In this document: piece after piece, positions 6,998 to 15,466 of the stretch
Numbering within the stretch: position 1 is the stretch's first letter
Layout of the letters: each line of letters begins with the position of its first letter
Source: Hafnia paralvei ATCC 29927
Lineage (GTDB): Bacteria > Pseudomonadota > Gammaproteobacteria > Enterobacterales > Enterobacteriaceae
Direction of reading: 5' to 3'
DNA: 20,296 bases
Assembly (NCBI RefSeq): GCF_001655005.1
Contig: NZ_LXET01000011.1
Coordinates: 1 to 20,296, forward strand
The notes under the pieces: generated by a model
Seen by the model: the letters and a program-made list of their open reading frames with translations, nothing else
What the model was told of the DNA's origin: nothing
Databases searched by the model: none
Program-made: the position numbers and the translations under genes

Positions 6998-7192
6998 TTA
7001 GTGACCTAAGGTGAATAATTGATATCCTATCCAACCAATGTAGCCAGCTACACTTAACACTAGCACTAATCCTAAACCTAGAATTAGTTTCTTGTCCGGC
7101 GTTGTGGCTTTGGATAGTTTTGCCATCAACACTGCAGCCAGTATCAAGAGGAAACAAAATAAAATAAAACCGGGGATGATTATCATGCCCAT
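6998..7192 (-). CDS. Small two-helix inner-membrane protein, unknown function
   Basis: The 64 residues are mostly two hydrophobic helices (about 4-23 and 36-60), joined by a short basic/polar loop AKLSKATTPDKK. They end in a short tail, YQLFTLGH. The loop charge favours a hairpin with the loop in the cytoplasm. AAGGAAAG lies 6-7 bp before the ATG (complement of 7199-7206), a strong ribosome site. A shared terminator sits directly after the stop. Both argue for a real gene. A second ATG two codons in is possible. I do not recognise the family. It is convergent with glnB and downstream of fadE, separated from fadE by 151 bp, and probably has its own promoter. Confidence 0.75.
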   Translation of the reverse strand: MGMIIIPGFILFCFLLILAAVLMAKLSKATTPDKKLILGLGLVLVLSVAGYIGWIGYQLFTLGH

Positions 7193-7242
7193 GACGTGCT
7201 TTCCTTGCGCGTGTATCTTCGCTTATAGCTATAATTTTTTGA

Positions 7243-7256
7243 TAGTTAGCTAACTA
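7243..7256. other. 14-bp perfect palindrome upstream of the small membrane protein gene
   Basis: TAGTTAGCTAACTA is self-complementary and lies 50 bp upstream of the ATG of the - strand gene. It could be an operator for a dimeric regulator or chance in an AT-rich region. No known family site is recognised. Confidence 0.3.
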
Positions 7257-7284
7257 AAGCTTAATAGCTCGCTATCTATAAATT

Positions 7285-7327
7285 AATAGCGGGTTTAATG
7301 TGACTGATTGCCATACGACCCGCTATT
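7285..7327 (-). terminator. Inverted repeat after fadE, possible terminator
   Basis: AATAGCGGGT (7285-7294) and ACCCGCTATT (7318-7327) form a perfect 10-bp stem with a 23-nt loop, 17 bp beyond the fadE stop. Read from fadE, it is followed by AATTTATAG rather than a clear T-run. It may therefore protect the transcript end more than terminate. Confidence 0.4.
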
Positions 7328-7343
7328 TTCATGATAGTTCAGA

Positions 7344-9836
7344 TTAAGCGGCCTCGTTTTTCCGCAGGCCATTCTGCTTTTCCGGCAGGTTTTTCTCCGT
7401 ATGCGTGGCTTGTACCGGTTCTTTTTCTGGTACGACGGCAGCAGCTAGCGCTTCAGGCTCGAATTCATCGACGTTGATGGTACGCAGGCGGCTTTCCTCT
7501 GCTTTCACTAGGATTGCCTGCTCTTCAGCGTTGATCAGTCCTTTATCCAGCGCTGCCTTTGCCAACTGATCCAAGCGGGTGAACGGCAGGTTTTTACCCA
7601 GCGCTTTACAGATGCGCTGATGGATTGGGTCTGCGGCAATCACGTCTGCCAGCGCGGCTTCGATCAAACCATGTGGGTTGTGTTCGCTTGGCGTGAGATA
7701 CATTCCACGACCAATGCGGCTACGTGTGGCGGATGGAACCTGAAGGATTTTCGCCACTTTATGATCCAGATAATCAGATGGGGCGGTATGAGCGCGGCCG
7801 AGTGGGAAAATCACAGCGCGCATGACGCCAGCCACAAAGCCGTTCGGGAAGTTGCGCAGCAGGTCATCGATGGCCTGTTCAGCCTGATGCAACGCATCCT
7901 GAACACCCCAATGCACCAGCGGCAGATCCGCTTCGTTGCGGCCTTCATCTTCGTAACGTTTCAGAACCGCAGTGGCTAAGAACAGCTGGCTGAGCAAATC
8001 CCCCAATCGTGCTGAGATACGTTCACGGCGTTTCAGTGAACCCCCCAGTACGCCCATGGATACATCAGATAACAGCGCTAGGTTAGAGCTCATGCGGTTA
8101 ATCTGTTGATAGTAGCGGCGTGTTGCATCTTTGGTTGGCGTGGCGCTGGTGCGGCCATCGGTCAGACCCAGCCAGAAGCTACGTACTTTATGGCTACCAA
8201 CATGACCTAAGTGGCTAAACAGCAACTTATCAAAGCGCGGAACGCTGTTGTCCTGCGCGGCAGCCATTTCATCCAGTACATAAGGATGGCAGCGGATTGC
8301 GCCCTGACCGAAGATCATCATGCTGCGCGTCAGAATATTGGCGCCTTCAACGGTGATGGCGATCGGAGCACCTTGATAAGCACGTGCCACAAAGTTTGAT
8401 TCACCGAGCATAATGCCTTTACCACCGGCGATATCCATTGCATCAATGATTGAACGCTGGCCCCTATGGGTACAGTGATATTTAATAATCGCTGACAGCA
8501 CCGCAGGTTTCTCACCTTGCATGATGCCATAGGTCACTAAGGTTGCTGCCGCATCCATGACGTAAGCGTTACCCGCAATGCGCGCTAATGGTTCTTCAAT
8601 CCCTTCCATTTTACCGATCGAGATTTTGAATTGGCGACGGATGTTGGCATATGCACCAATGGCCAGTGCGACGCTTTTCAGGCTGCCGGTCGCGTTAGAC
8701 GGCAATGTGATACCTCGCCCAACCGACAAGCATTCGACCAGCATACGCCAGCCTTGGCCGGCCATGGTTTGTCCACCGATAATGAAATCGATAGGAACGA
8801 AAACATCTTGGCCACGCGTCGGGCCGTTTTGGAACGGTACGTTCAGAGGGAAGTGACGAGCACCAATTTCTACGCCATCGGTATCGGTTGGAATAAGCGC
8901 ACAGGTAATACCTAAGTGTTCTTCACCACCGAGTAAACGCTCAGGGTCAGAAAGCTTGAAGGCTAAGCCAAGCACGGTCGCAATCGGAGCGAGAGTGATG
9001 TAACGCTTGTTCCATGTCAGGCGCATGCCCAGAGTTTGCTTGCCTTGCCATTCACCCATGCACACGATCCCTACGTCTGGAATTGCGCCAGCGTCGGAAC
9101 CCGCTTCAGGGCTGGTTAGCGCGAAACAAGGGATCTCTTCACCACGCGCTAAGCGCGGTAAATAGTGATCTTTTTGCGCTTCGGTACCGTAATGTTGCAA
9201 CAGTTCGCCGGGGCCGAGGGAGTTAGGAACACCCACGGTGATAGACAAAATACCTGACACACCAGACAGTTTTTGCAGTACACGCGACTGAGCGTAGGCA
9301 GAGAACTCCAGACCGCCATACTGTTTTTTGATAATCATGGCGAAGAAGCGATGTTCTTTCAGATAGGCCCACAGTTCAGGCGGCAAGTCAGCCAGTTCAT
9401 GAGTGATCTGGAAATCATTTGCCATGCGGCAAGCTTCTTCCACTGGGCCATCCAGAAATGCTTGTTCTTCTTCCGTTAGCTTAGGCTGCGGATAATCATG
9501 CAGTTTTTTCCAGTCTGGCGTCCCACGGAAAATATCGCCTTCCCACCATGTCGTTCCTGCATCGATAGCTTCTTTCTCGGTGCGAGACATTGGCGGCATG
9601 ACTTTTTGGAATGCTTTTAAGGCTGGCGCAGAGATCAGTGAACGGCGCACCGAAACCAGTACCAGTGGTAATAAGACCACGGCAACCGGAACCAGTGCCC
9701 AGAACGACCAGAGACCAATTGCAGCCATGGCTGCGGTGTATGCCAGCAAAATAGCGCTGCTTAGATAGAGATTAACTTGGTGATAGAACAGCACGCCAAT
9801 CGCTATCAAAAAAACCACAAGACTAAGAACCATCAT
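7344..9836 (-). CDS. fadE: Acyl-CoA dehydrogenase FadE
   Basis: It catalyses the first oxidation of fatty-acid beta-oxidation, acyl-CoA to trans-2-enoyl-CoA, with FAD. The 830 residues compare with about 814 in E. coli and are highly similar throughout. The N-terminus (1-64) has two or three hydrophobic segments, consistent with membrane association. The acyl-CoA dehydrogenase part follows, with the signature LTSPEAGSDAG (240-250), the substrate/FAD region WRMLVECLSVGRGITLPS, and AITVEGANILTRSMMIFGQGAIRCHP. The C-terminal third matches the FadE-specific extension. The tail is longer and more divergent than in E. coli. Ribosome site AGGAG (complement of 9844-9848) lies 7 bp before the ATG. A FadR operator lies upstream. 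Confidence 0.97.
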   Translation of the reverse strand: MMVLSLVVFLIAIGVLFYHQVNLYLSSAILLAYTAAMAAIGLWSFWALVPVAVVLLPLVLVSVRRSLISAPALKAFQKVMPPMSRTEKEAIDAGTTWWEGDIFRGTPDWKKLHDYPQPKLTEEEQAFLDGPVEEACRMANDFQITHELADLPPELWAYLKEHRFFAMIIKKQYGGLEFSAYAQSRVLQKLSGVSGILSITVGVPNSLGPGELLQHYGTEAQKDHYLPRLARGEEIPCFALTSPEAGSDAGAIPDVGIVCMGEWQGKQTLGMRLTWNKRYITLAPIATVLGLAFKLSDPERLLGGEEHLGITCALIPTDTDGVEIGARHFPLNVPFQNGPTRGQDVFVPIDFIIGGQTMAGQGWRMLVECLSVGRGITLPSNATGSLKSVALAIGAYANIRRQFKISIGKMEGIEEPLARIAGNAYVMDAAATLVTYGIMQGEKPAVLSAIIKYHCTHRGQRSIIDAMDIAGGKGIMLGESNFVARAYQGAPIAITVEGANILTRSMMIFGQGAIRCHPYVLDEMAAAQDNSVPRFDKLLFSHLGHVGSHKVRSFWLGLTDGRTSATPTKDATRRYYQQINRMSSNLALLSDVSMGVLGGSLKRRERISARLGDLLSQLFLATAVLKRYEDEGRNEADLPLVHWGVQDALHQAEQAIDDLLRNFPNGFVAGVMRAVIFPLGRAHTAPSDYLDHKVAKILQVPSATRSRIGRGMYLTPSEHNPHGLIEAALADVIAADPIHQRICKALGKNLPFTRLDQLAKAALDKGLINAEEQAILVKAEESRLRTINVDEFEPEALAAAVVPEKEPVQATHTEKNLPEKQNGLRKNEAA

Positions 9837-9884
9837 GTTAATGCTCCTGCGCGTTCAGAGGTCGAGTTAGGAGGACCAAGTAGT

Positions 9885-9901
9885 AGGAGGTCTGACCTGT
9901 T
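9885..9901 (-). promoter_or_regulatory. FadR operator of fadE
   Basis: Read on the - strand, AACAGGTCAGACCTCCT closely matches the FadR consensus (TGGTCNGACC core). It lies 4 bp downstream of a -10-like TATTAT (complement of 9906-9911), over the expected transcription start. That fits repression of fadE by FadR and relief by long-chain acyl-CoA. Confidence 0.8.
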
Positions 9902-9905
9902 GTAG

Positions 9906-9913
9906 ATAATATA
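9906..9913 (-). promoter_or_regulatory. Probable -10 box of fadE
   Basis: The - strand reads TATATTAT, which contains both TATATT and TATTAT. The -35 region is AT-rich with no clear TTGACA match. The call rests mainly on position relative to the FadR operator. Confidence 0.45.
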
Positions 9914-10153
9914 GGTTGTAGTTGAGTTAATTTTATTTAGCAATGTGTTTACATATTAATTACAACGCAGCTCACAATTTCACCCTTAAACCGCATTTCA
10001 AGTTAAATAACGCCGCCTATGAGCGATGATGAGCGAAAAAGAAAGTCTAGGATCGGTGAAAACGCGCGTTGCGGTACTTCTCGGGGTGGGTGCTATCCGT
10101 TACACTTCTTACAATATATCGAATGCCATTTTCTATGTAATAAAGAGGCTGCT
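9914..10153. other. Divergent fadE / gmhA spacer
   Basis: Beyond the fadE -10 box, this spacer is AT-rich at first and then mixed. A -10-like TACAAT (10110-10115) and TATGTA (10134-10139) lie upstream of gmhA. Neither has a convincing -35 at proper spacing. A frame open from 10019 into gmhA is only an N-terminal extension and is not part of the gene. Confidence 0.35.
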
Positions 10154-10732
10154 ATGTACCACGATCTCATTCGTAGTGAACTGAACGAAGCAGCGACAAC
10201 GCTGCAAAATTTTATCGGCGATGACGCTAACATTGATGCTATTCAGCGCGCTGCGGTTCTGCTGGCTGATTCATTCAAAGCGGGTGGCAAAGTGCTGTCC
10301 TGCGGCAATGGGGGTTCACATTGCGATGCTATGCATTTTGCAGAAGAGTTGACAGGCCGTTACCGTGAGAATCGCCCTGGCTATGCGGCAATCGCGATTT
10401 CTGATCCAAGCCATTTGTCCTGCGTGAGCAATGACTTTGGTTATGAGTACGTATTCTCTCGCTACGTTGAAGCTGTTGGCCGTGAAGGTGATGTGCTGTT
10501 GGGCATTTCAACTTCAGGCAATTCTGGCAACATCATTAAGGCGATTGAAGCCGCGCGCGCTAAAGGCATGAAAGTGATTACCCTGACCGGTAAAGACGGC
10601 GGGAAAATGGCGGGTAGCGCCGATGTTGAAATCCGTGTACCGCACTTTGGCTATGCAGACCGCATTCAGGAAATTCACATTAAAGCGATACATATCCTGA
10701 TCCAGTTGATTGAAAAAGAGATGGTGAAATAA
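10154..10732 (+). CDS. gmhA: Sedoheptulose-7-phosphate isomerase GmhA (LpcA)
   Basis: It converts D-sedoheptulose 7-phosphate to D-glycero-D-manno-heptose 7-phosphate, the first step of heptose supply for the lipopolysaccharide inner core. At 192 residues it is the same length as E. coli GmhA and nearly identical. The SIS-domain fold shows LSCGNGGSHCDAMHFAEEL with H61 and E65, SNDFGYEYVFSRY, the sugar-phosphate loop ISTSGNSGN, and Q172 and H180 near the C-terminus. H61, E65, Q172 and H180 are the zinc/catalytic set. ATG 10154 was chosen over the upstream in-frame 10019 because it matches the family start and follows AAAGAGG. It is divergent from fadE, and yafJ follows after 209 bp. Confidence 0.97.
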   Translation: MYHDLIRSELNEAATTLQNFIGDDANIDAIQRAAVLLADSFKAGGKVLSCGNGGSHCDAMHFAEELTGRYRENRPGYAAIAISDPSHLSCVSNDFGYEYVFSRYVEAVGREGDVLLGISTSGNSGNIIKAIEAARAKGMKVITLTGKDGGKMAGSADVEIRVPHFGYADRIQEIHIKAIHILIQLIEKEMVK

Positions 10733-10791
10733 GCTATTTTGATTGCCTTTTGAGCGAGGCATAAATTAGCGTTTATGTCTTGATCGTATGG

Positions 10792-10817
10792 GCCAGCGCG
10801 ACAGGACGCGCGCTGGC
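10792..10817. repeat. GC-rich hairpin in the gmhA-yafJ spacer
   Basis: GCCAGCGCG (10792-10800) pairs perfectly with CGCGCTGGC (10809-10817) around an 8-nt loop. There is no T-run, so it is not a standard terminator. It may be a REP-like palindrome that stabilises the gmhA mRNA end. Confidence 0.45.
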
Positions 10818-10941
10818 GTTGGGGCGTGCGCTCAATTCTTTCACTTACCGTAACTGGCGAGTGACGCCCTTTTCAGCGGCAACATAAAGAAGGCAGACGG
10901 TGCCTGATGTATAACCGTCGACGTTGGAACAGGAGGTAGCT

Positions 10942-11709
10942 ATGTGTGAACTACTCGGTATGAGTGCCAATGTGCCGACGGACATCTGCTTCAGCTTTAC
11001 CGGTTTGGTACAGCGTGGTGGGCGCACCGGGCCACATAAAGATGGATGGGGTATAACCTTTTATGAAGGTAACGGCTGCCGTACATTTAAAGATCCGCAT
11101 CCTAGTTTCAATTCACCTATTGCTCGCTTGGTGCAAGAGTATCCAATAAAATCCTGCGCGGTGATTTCTCATATTCGGCAGGCTAATCGCGGTACCGTTG
11201 CACTCGAAAATACTCACCCCTTTACTCGTGAACTATGGGGGCGAAATTGGACGTTTGCACATAATGGCCAACTGACCGGATACAAAAATCTAGAAACGGG
11301 ATATTTCCGCCCAGTTGGTCAAACCGATAGCGAATATGCATTTTGTTGGCTGCTGAATAAAATGGCGACCCGATATCCAAGAACGCCGGGTAACTGGCCT
11401 GCGGTATTCCGCTTTATTGCTCAATGCGCCGATGAATTACGCGCAAAAGGCGTATTTAATATGCTGCTGTCTGATGGGCGTTTTGTGATGGCCTATTGCT
11501 CGACGAATTTATATTGGATAACGCGTCGGGCACCTTTCGGTAAGGCAACGCTATTAGATGAGGATGTGGAAATTGATTTCCAATCACAAACGACGCCGAA
11601 TGACGTCGTTACCGTGATTGCTACTCAACCCCTAACCAGCAATGAAAACTGGAGCCGCATTGGGTCAGGGGAGTATGCCTTATTTTGTTTGGGTGAACGC
11701 CAGCTGTGA
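10942..11709 (+). CDS. yafJ: Class II glutamine amidotransferase-like protein YafJ
   Basis: The 255 residues match E. coli YafJ in length and over almost the whole sequence. The N-terminus MCELLGMSANVPTD puts a cysteine at position 2. It becomes the Ntn nucleophile after Met removal, as in class II glutamine amidotransferases. Other family features are GPHKDGWGITFY, SHIRQANRG, ENTHPF and FAHNGQLTG, which form the glutamine pocket and oxyanion hole. There is no fused synthase domain, so the ammonia acceptor is unknown. ATG 10942 is preceded by AGGAGGT (10931-10937). An upstream in-frame ATG at 10924 lies before this site and is rejected. The last 30 bp overlap the end of yafK on the other strand. 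Confidence 0.94.
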   Translation: MCELLGMSANVPTDICFSFTGLVQRGGRTGPHKDGWGITFYEGNGCRTFKDPHPSFNSPIARLVQEYPIKSCAVISHIRQANRGTVALENTHPFTRELWGRNWTFAHNGQLTGYKNLETGYFRPVGQTDSEYAFCWLLNKMATRYPRTPGNWPAVFRFIAQCADELRAKGVFNMLLSDGRFVMAYCSTNLYWITRRAPFGKATLLDEDVEIDFQSQTTPNDVVTVIATQPLTSNENWSRIGSGEYALFCLGERQL

Positions 11710-12405
11710 CGGAGATTGCCCATCCAGCGCTGATGGGCGATTCACCACATACTGACCATTAACGACATTCACCATAGGGGGCTGGTGGTGCTCATTGAAA
11801 TAAGCATAGCCAGGCTGCAGCTGTTTCCAGAACGGCAAATAATCAGAGTTGCGATGGCGCTGCATATTTTGCTCGGTCATACGGAACGGATAAATATTGA
11901 TATTGACCAACGTTTGTCCATTACGAAATGCACTTTGCACATAGGTATAAATTTGCGAGATACCTTCGTTAGTCATCGCATAACAACCAATCGAAACGCA
12001 GTCACCGTGAATCATCAAATATTTGCCTGAATAACCGTGCGCCTGATCGTAGGCATTCGGATATCCAATATTAATGGCTTGGTAAAATTTACTGTTTGGT
12101 TTCAAATGACGCGCATCAACCTGATAGAAACCTTCAGGGCTTTTGAAATCCCCTTCGGTACGCTTCGGCCCTAATCCACCTGAAAACTTACAGATATTGA
12201 AGCTTTGCACCAGTTGATATTTGTCTTGAACTTTGGCAAAAAGTTCGAGCTTTCTTTCTTCTTTGAATATCTGAATATAAACCGGAGAACCCAATAGCTG
12301 CTGTTTGACCAGTGGTGTATTTTGCGCCTGCTCACTGGCAGACGAACTACATGACGTCAGTGGCAGTACAAAAAATACGGCCAACAAGGCGATGATTTTG
12401 CCCAT
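11680..12405 (-). CDS. yafK: YafK/DpaA, L,D-transpeptidase-family lipoprotein
   Basis: E. coli YafK (renamed DpaA or LdtF) is a YkuD-fold enzyme reported to detach Braun's lipoprotein from peptidoglycan. The 241 residues compare with about 246. The N-terminal signal peptide ends in a lipobox, LTSC, with Cys19 as the probable lipidation site. The catalytic motif HGDCVSIGCYAM (133-144) holds the YkuD histidine H133 and the nucleophile Cys141 in SIGC. KFSGGLGPKRTEGDFKSPEGFY is the typical upstream strand. AGGGT lies shortly before the ATG. A TATAGT -10-like box (complement of about 12425-12430) is a possible promoter. It is convergent with yafJ and divergent from nqrA. Braun-lipoprotein cleavage is from family knowledge, not visible in the sequence. 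Confidence 0.92.
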   Translation of the reverse strand: MGKIIALLAVFFVLPLTSCSSSASEQAQNTPLVKQQLLGSPVYIQIFKEERKLELFAKVQDKYQLVQSFNICKFSGGLGPKRTEGDFKSPEGFYQVDARHLKPNSKFYQAINIGYPNAYDQAHGYSGKYLMIHGDCVSIGCYAMTNEGISQIYTYVQSAFRNGQTLVNINIYPFRMTEQNMQRHRNSDYLPFWKQLQPGYAYFNEHHQPPMVNVVNGQYVVNRPSALDGQSPSQLAFTQTK

Positions 12406-12880
12406 TTATAACCCTGCAAATAAACTATAGATAGAAGATCTTCAGATTAAGTCTGTTGACAGCTCCCAAAACAGCGTCAGTTTAATCCAGAGTGAGCAAC
12501 GGGAGTGAGTGTTTTTTGAGTCGTTTCTGATGAAATCTTTGTGTAGTTAAAATTAAGCATCATAACCATTGCTTGATAGCCATATAAAAGCCGAGGTGTT
12601 CATCTGATAAAAATGAATTGTTTCTCGCTATGTCTAATTTGCTTGATGCAGGTCACGGCAATGCTGCTGATGTTCGCGGTGTAAAATGGTAAAATCGCGC
12701 GGTTATCGGTAACATCGCTTTTAATCCCTGTAATACCTCGGGTTAATATTCGCCGATAGCGATGAGCAATCTCTTATCTGCATGCAACGATGTTCTTTTT
12801 TCTTAACGAAAATAGCGCATACAGGAACGCCTGCAGGGTTCACATCATTAATGTCATGACGATATATATAGTGCAACCAA
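12406..12880. promoter_or_regulatory. Divergent yafK / nqrA control region
   Basis: This spacer is 475 bp long with no gene. Near yafK lies the palindrome GAAGATCTTC (about 12437-12446). Towards nqrA, two overlapping -10-like TAAAAT boxes (12682-12687 and 12690-12695) could start a leader of about 180 nt. In that leader TATCGG (12704-12709) can pair with CCGATA (12753-12758). CATCGC (12713-12718) can pair with GCGATG (12759-12764), so the two pairings interlock. No -35 of quality and no known operator were identified. Confidence 0.35.
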
Positions 12881-14224
12881 ATGATTAAAATTAAAAAAGG
12901 GCTTAATTTGCCTATCGAGGGTGCACCCGCCCCGGTCATTGAACAGGGCCCAGCCATCGGTCGCGTTGCCATTTTGGGTGGCGACTATGTTGGCATGCGA
13001 CCTTCAATGGTCGTGCAAGAGGGTGATCAAGTTAAAAAAGGTCAGGTGCTTTTTGAAGATAAAAAGAATCCTGGCGTATTGTTTACTGCTCCAGCTGCAG
13101 GACAGGTTATCGCGATCAATCGCGGTGAAAAACGTGTTCTGGAGTCCGTCGTCATTGCCGTCGACGGTGATGAGCAGGTGACATTTCCCCACTATGATGC
13201 TGCCGAACTGGCGGATTTGACGCGAGCTCAGGTCGAAAGCAATCTTGTGGCATCGGGTCTATGGACCGCGCTGCGTACGCGTCCGTTTAGCCATGCCCCA
13301 AAGCTGGGTTCTGACACCGCCGCTATTTTCGTGAGCGTAATGGATACTCAGCCATTGGCTGCTGATCCTTTGCTGATCCTGCGTGAAAACATGGCTGACT
13401 TCGAGCATGGGCTGACCGTGCTAAGCCGTTTGACCGAAGGAAAGGTTTACGTATGCCAGCAGGCAGGCGCAGGGCTACAAAACAAAACGGCTCCGAATGT
13501 TACCTACAACGAATTTAGTGGCCCGCATCCAGCAGGGTTGGTAGGGACTCACATTCATTTCTTAGAGCCAGTTAGTCTGACGAAAACCGTCTGGCATATT
13601 GGCTATCAGGACGTTATTGCCGTCGGTAAGCTTTTCACCACCGGTGAATTGTATACCGACCGCGTTATCGCCTTGGGCGGCCCTCAGGTAGAAAAACCAG
13701 TGTTGCTGCGAACCCGATTAGGCGCGAGCACCGACGAAATGACGGTTGGGCGTCTAAAGCAGGGTGATAATCGCATTATCAGTGGCTCCGTATTGAGTGG
13801 GACGCAGGCGATTGGCACCAAAGCTTTCCTAGGCCGCTTCCATAATCAAATCTCCGTAGTGAAAGAAGGGCGTGAGAAAGAGCTACTAGGCTGGATGATG
13901 CCTGGCGCGAATAAATTCTCGATCACCCGCACCACGCTGGGGCATTTCTTCAAACGCAAACTGTTTGCTTTTTCCACCGATATGAACGGTGGTGAGCGTG
14001 CCATGGTGCCAATTGGCAACTATGAGCGCGTTATGCCGTTGGATATCTTACCCACCATGCTGCTGCGCGATCTGCTGTCTGGCGACTGTGAAAGTGCTCA
14101 AGCTCTAGGATGCTTAGAGCTGGATGAGGAAGATCTCGCGCTCTGTACTTTTGTGTGCCCGGGCAAATATGAATATGGCCCAGTGCTGCGCGACGTGCTG
14201 ACGACCATTGAGCAGGAAGGATAA
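12881..14224 (+). CDS. nqrA: Na+-NQR subunit A
   Basis: This is the cytoplasmic, quinone-associated subunit of the Na+-pumping NADH:quinone oxidoreductase. The 447 residues are typical of the family. The N-terminus MIKIKKGLNLPIEG, the strand GGDYVGMRPSMVVQEGDQVKKGQVLFEDKK and the segment GVLFTAPAAGQV form the biotinyl-like barrel seen in NqrA. HPAGLVGTHIHFLEPV and the tail EEDLALCTFVCPGKYEYGPVLRDVL are also family hallmarks. It opens the six-gene operon, with nqrB 3 bp after its stop. No Shine-Dalgarno sequence precedes ATG 12881 (GTGCAACCAA), unlike all other nqr genes here. Translation initiation may therefore be weak or controlled. Confidence 0.96.
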   Translation: MIKIKKGLNLPIEGAPAPVIEQGPAIGRVAILGGDYVGMRPSMVVQEGDQVKKGQVLFEDKKNPGVLFTAPAAGQVIAINRGEKRVLESVVIAVDGDEQVTFPHYDAAELADLTRAQVESNLVASGLWTALRTRPFSHAPKLGSDTAAIFVSVMDTQPLAADPLLILRENMADFEHGLTVLSRLTEGKVYVCQQAGAGLQNKTAPNVTYNEFSGPHPAGLVGTHIHFLEPVSLTKTVWHIGYQDVIAVGKLFTTGELYTDRVIALGGPQVEKPVLLRTRLGASTDEMTVGRLKQGDNRIISGSVLSGTQAIGTKAFLGRFHNQISVVKEGREKELLGWMMPGANKFSITRTTLGHFFKRKLFAFSTDMNGGERAMVPIGNYERVMPLDILPTMLLRDLLSGDCESAQALGCLELDEEDLALCTFVCPGKYEYGPVLRDVLTTIEQEG

Positions 14225-14227
14225 TTC

Positions 14228-15466
14228 ATGGGCCTGAAGAGTTTTATCGAGAACATGGAGCACCACTTCGAACCGGGTGGCAAGCTGCAAAAATACTATC
14301 CGCTCTATGAAGCGGCTGCCACGCTGATGTACACGCCGGGCAAAGTGACGCACGGTGCGTCGCACGTTCGTGATGCGATCGACTTAAAGCGCATGATGAT
14401 TTTGGTTTGGCTGGCGGTATTCCCAACGATGTTTTGGGGAATGTACAACGTCGGTCACGAAACTATCGGCGCGTTGAACCATCTGTATCAGGGCGAAAAG
14501 CTGGCTCAGGTGATTGCTTCAGATTGGCATTATTGGTTAGCTGAAATGTTGGGTGCCAGCCTACAGGCTAATGCTGGTTGGGCTAGCATGATGACGCTGG
14601 GTGCAGTCTATTTCCTGCCGATTTATGCCGTCGTGTTCTTAGTCGGCGGTTTCTGGGAAGTGCTGTTTTCCATCATCCGCAAACATGAAATCAACGAAGG
14701 TTTCTTCGTCACGTCGATTCTGTTTGCTTTGATTGTGCCGCCAACGTTACCACTGTGGCAGGCCGCGCTGGGTATTTCATTCGGCGTAGTGATTGCCAAA
14801 GAGATTTTCGGCGGTACGGGGCGTAACTTCTTGAACCCGGCATTGGCTGGCCGTGCGTTCCTGTTCTTTGCCTATCCGGCGCAGATCTCTGGCGATTTGG
14901 TATGGAACGCAGCCGATGGCTATTCGGGGGCAACGCCGTTATCTCAGTGGAGCGCGGGTGGTCAGAGCGGTTTACTGAACACGATTACCGGTCAGCATGT
15001 GACTTGGATGGATGCCTTCATTGGTAACATTCCAGGTTCTATTGGTGAAGTTTCCACGCTGATGATTCTGATCGGTGGCCTGATTATTATGTTTGGCCGC
15101 GTTGCGTCATGGCGCATTGTAGCGGGTGTCATGCTTGGCATGATAGCGATGTCTGCGCTGTTTAACTTTATTGGTTCTGATACTAACCCAATGTTTGCGA
15201 TGCCGTGGTACTGGCATTTAGTCTTGGGTGGTTTCGCTTTCGGTATGATCTTTATGGCAACCGATCCGGTATCGGCTTCCTTTACCAATAAGGGTAAATG
15301 GTGGTACGGCGGGTTGATTGGTGTGATGTGCGTTCTGGTTCGCGTGGTTAACCCTGCTTACCCAGAAGGCATGATGTTGGCGATCCTGTTCGCAAACCTG
15401 TTTGCTCCATTGTTCGATTACATGGTGGTGCGCGCCAACATCAAAAGGAGAAAAGCACGTGGCTAA
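14228..15466 (+). CDS. nqrB: Na+-NQR subunit B
   Basis: This integral membrane subunit carries riboflavin and a covalent FMN and forms much of the Na+ pathway. The 412 residues have about ten hydrophobic helices after a soluble N-terminus (1-50). The FMN attachment motif DGYSGATPLS places the acceptor at Thr236, the same number as in Vibrio NqrB. GGTGRNFLNPALAGRAFLFFAYP and the C-terminal FATDPVSASFTNKGKWWYGGLIG-like region are conserved. The 3' end overlaps nqrC by 8 bp, which favours coupled translation. ApbE encoded at 18917-19981 is the expected FMN transferase. Confidence 0.97.
   Translation: MGLKSFIENMEHHFEPGGKLQKYYPLYEAAATLMYTPGKVTHGASHVRDAIDLKRMMILVWLAVFPTMFWGMYNVGHETIGALNHLYQGEKLAQVIASDWHYWLAEMLGASLQANAGWASMMTLGAVYFLPIYAVVFLVGGFWEVLFSIIRKHEINEGFFVTSILFALIVPPTLPLWQAALGISFGVVIAKEIFGGTGRNFLNPALAGRAFLFFAYPAQISGDLVWNAADGYSGATPLSQWSAGGQSGLLNTITGQHVTWMDAFIGNIPGSIGEVSTLMILIGGLIIMFGRVASWRIVAGVMLGMIAMSALFNFIGSDTNPMFAMPWYWHLVLGGFAFGMIFMATDPVSASFTNKGKWWYGGLIGVMCVLVRVVNPAYPEGMMLAILFANLFAPLFDYMVVRANIKRRKARG

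Noticed and set aside
10019..10153. N-terminal extension of gmhA
   Set aside because: The conserved protein starts at 10154 with a good ribosome site. The extra 45 residues have no family counterpart.
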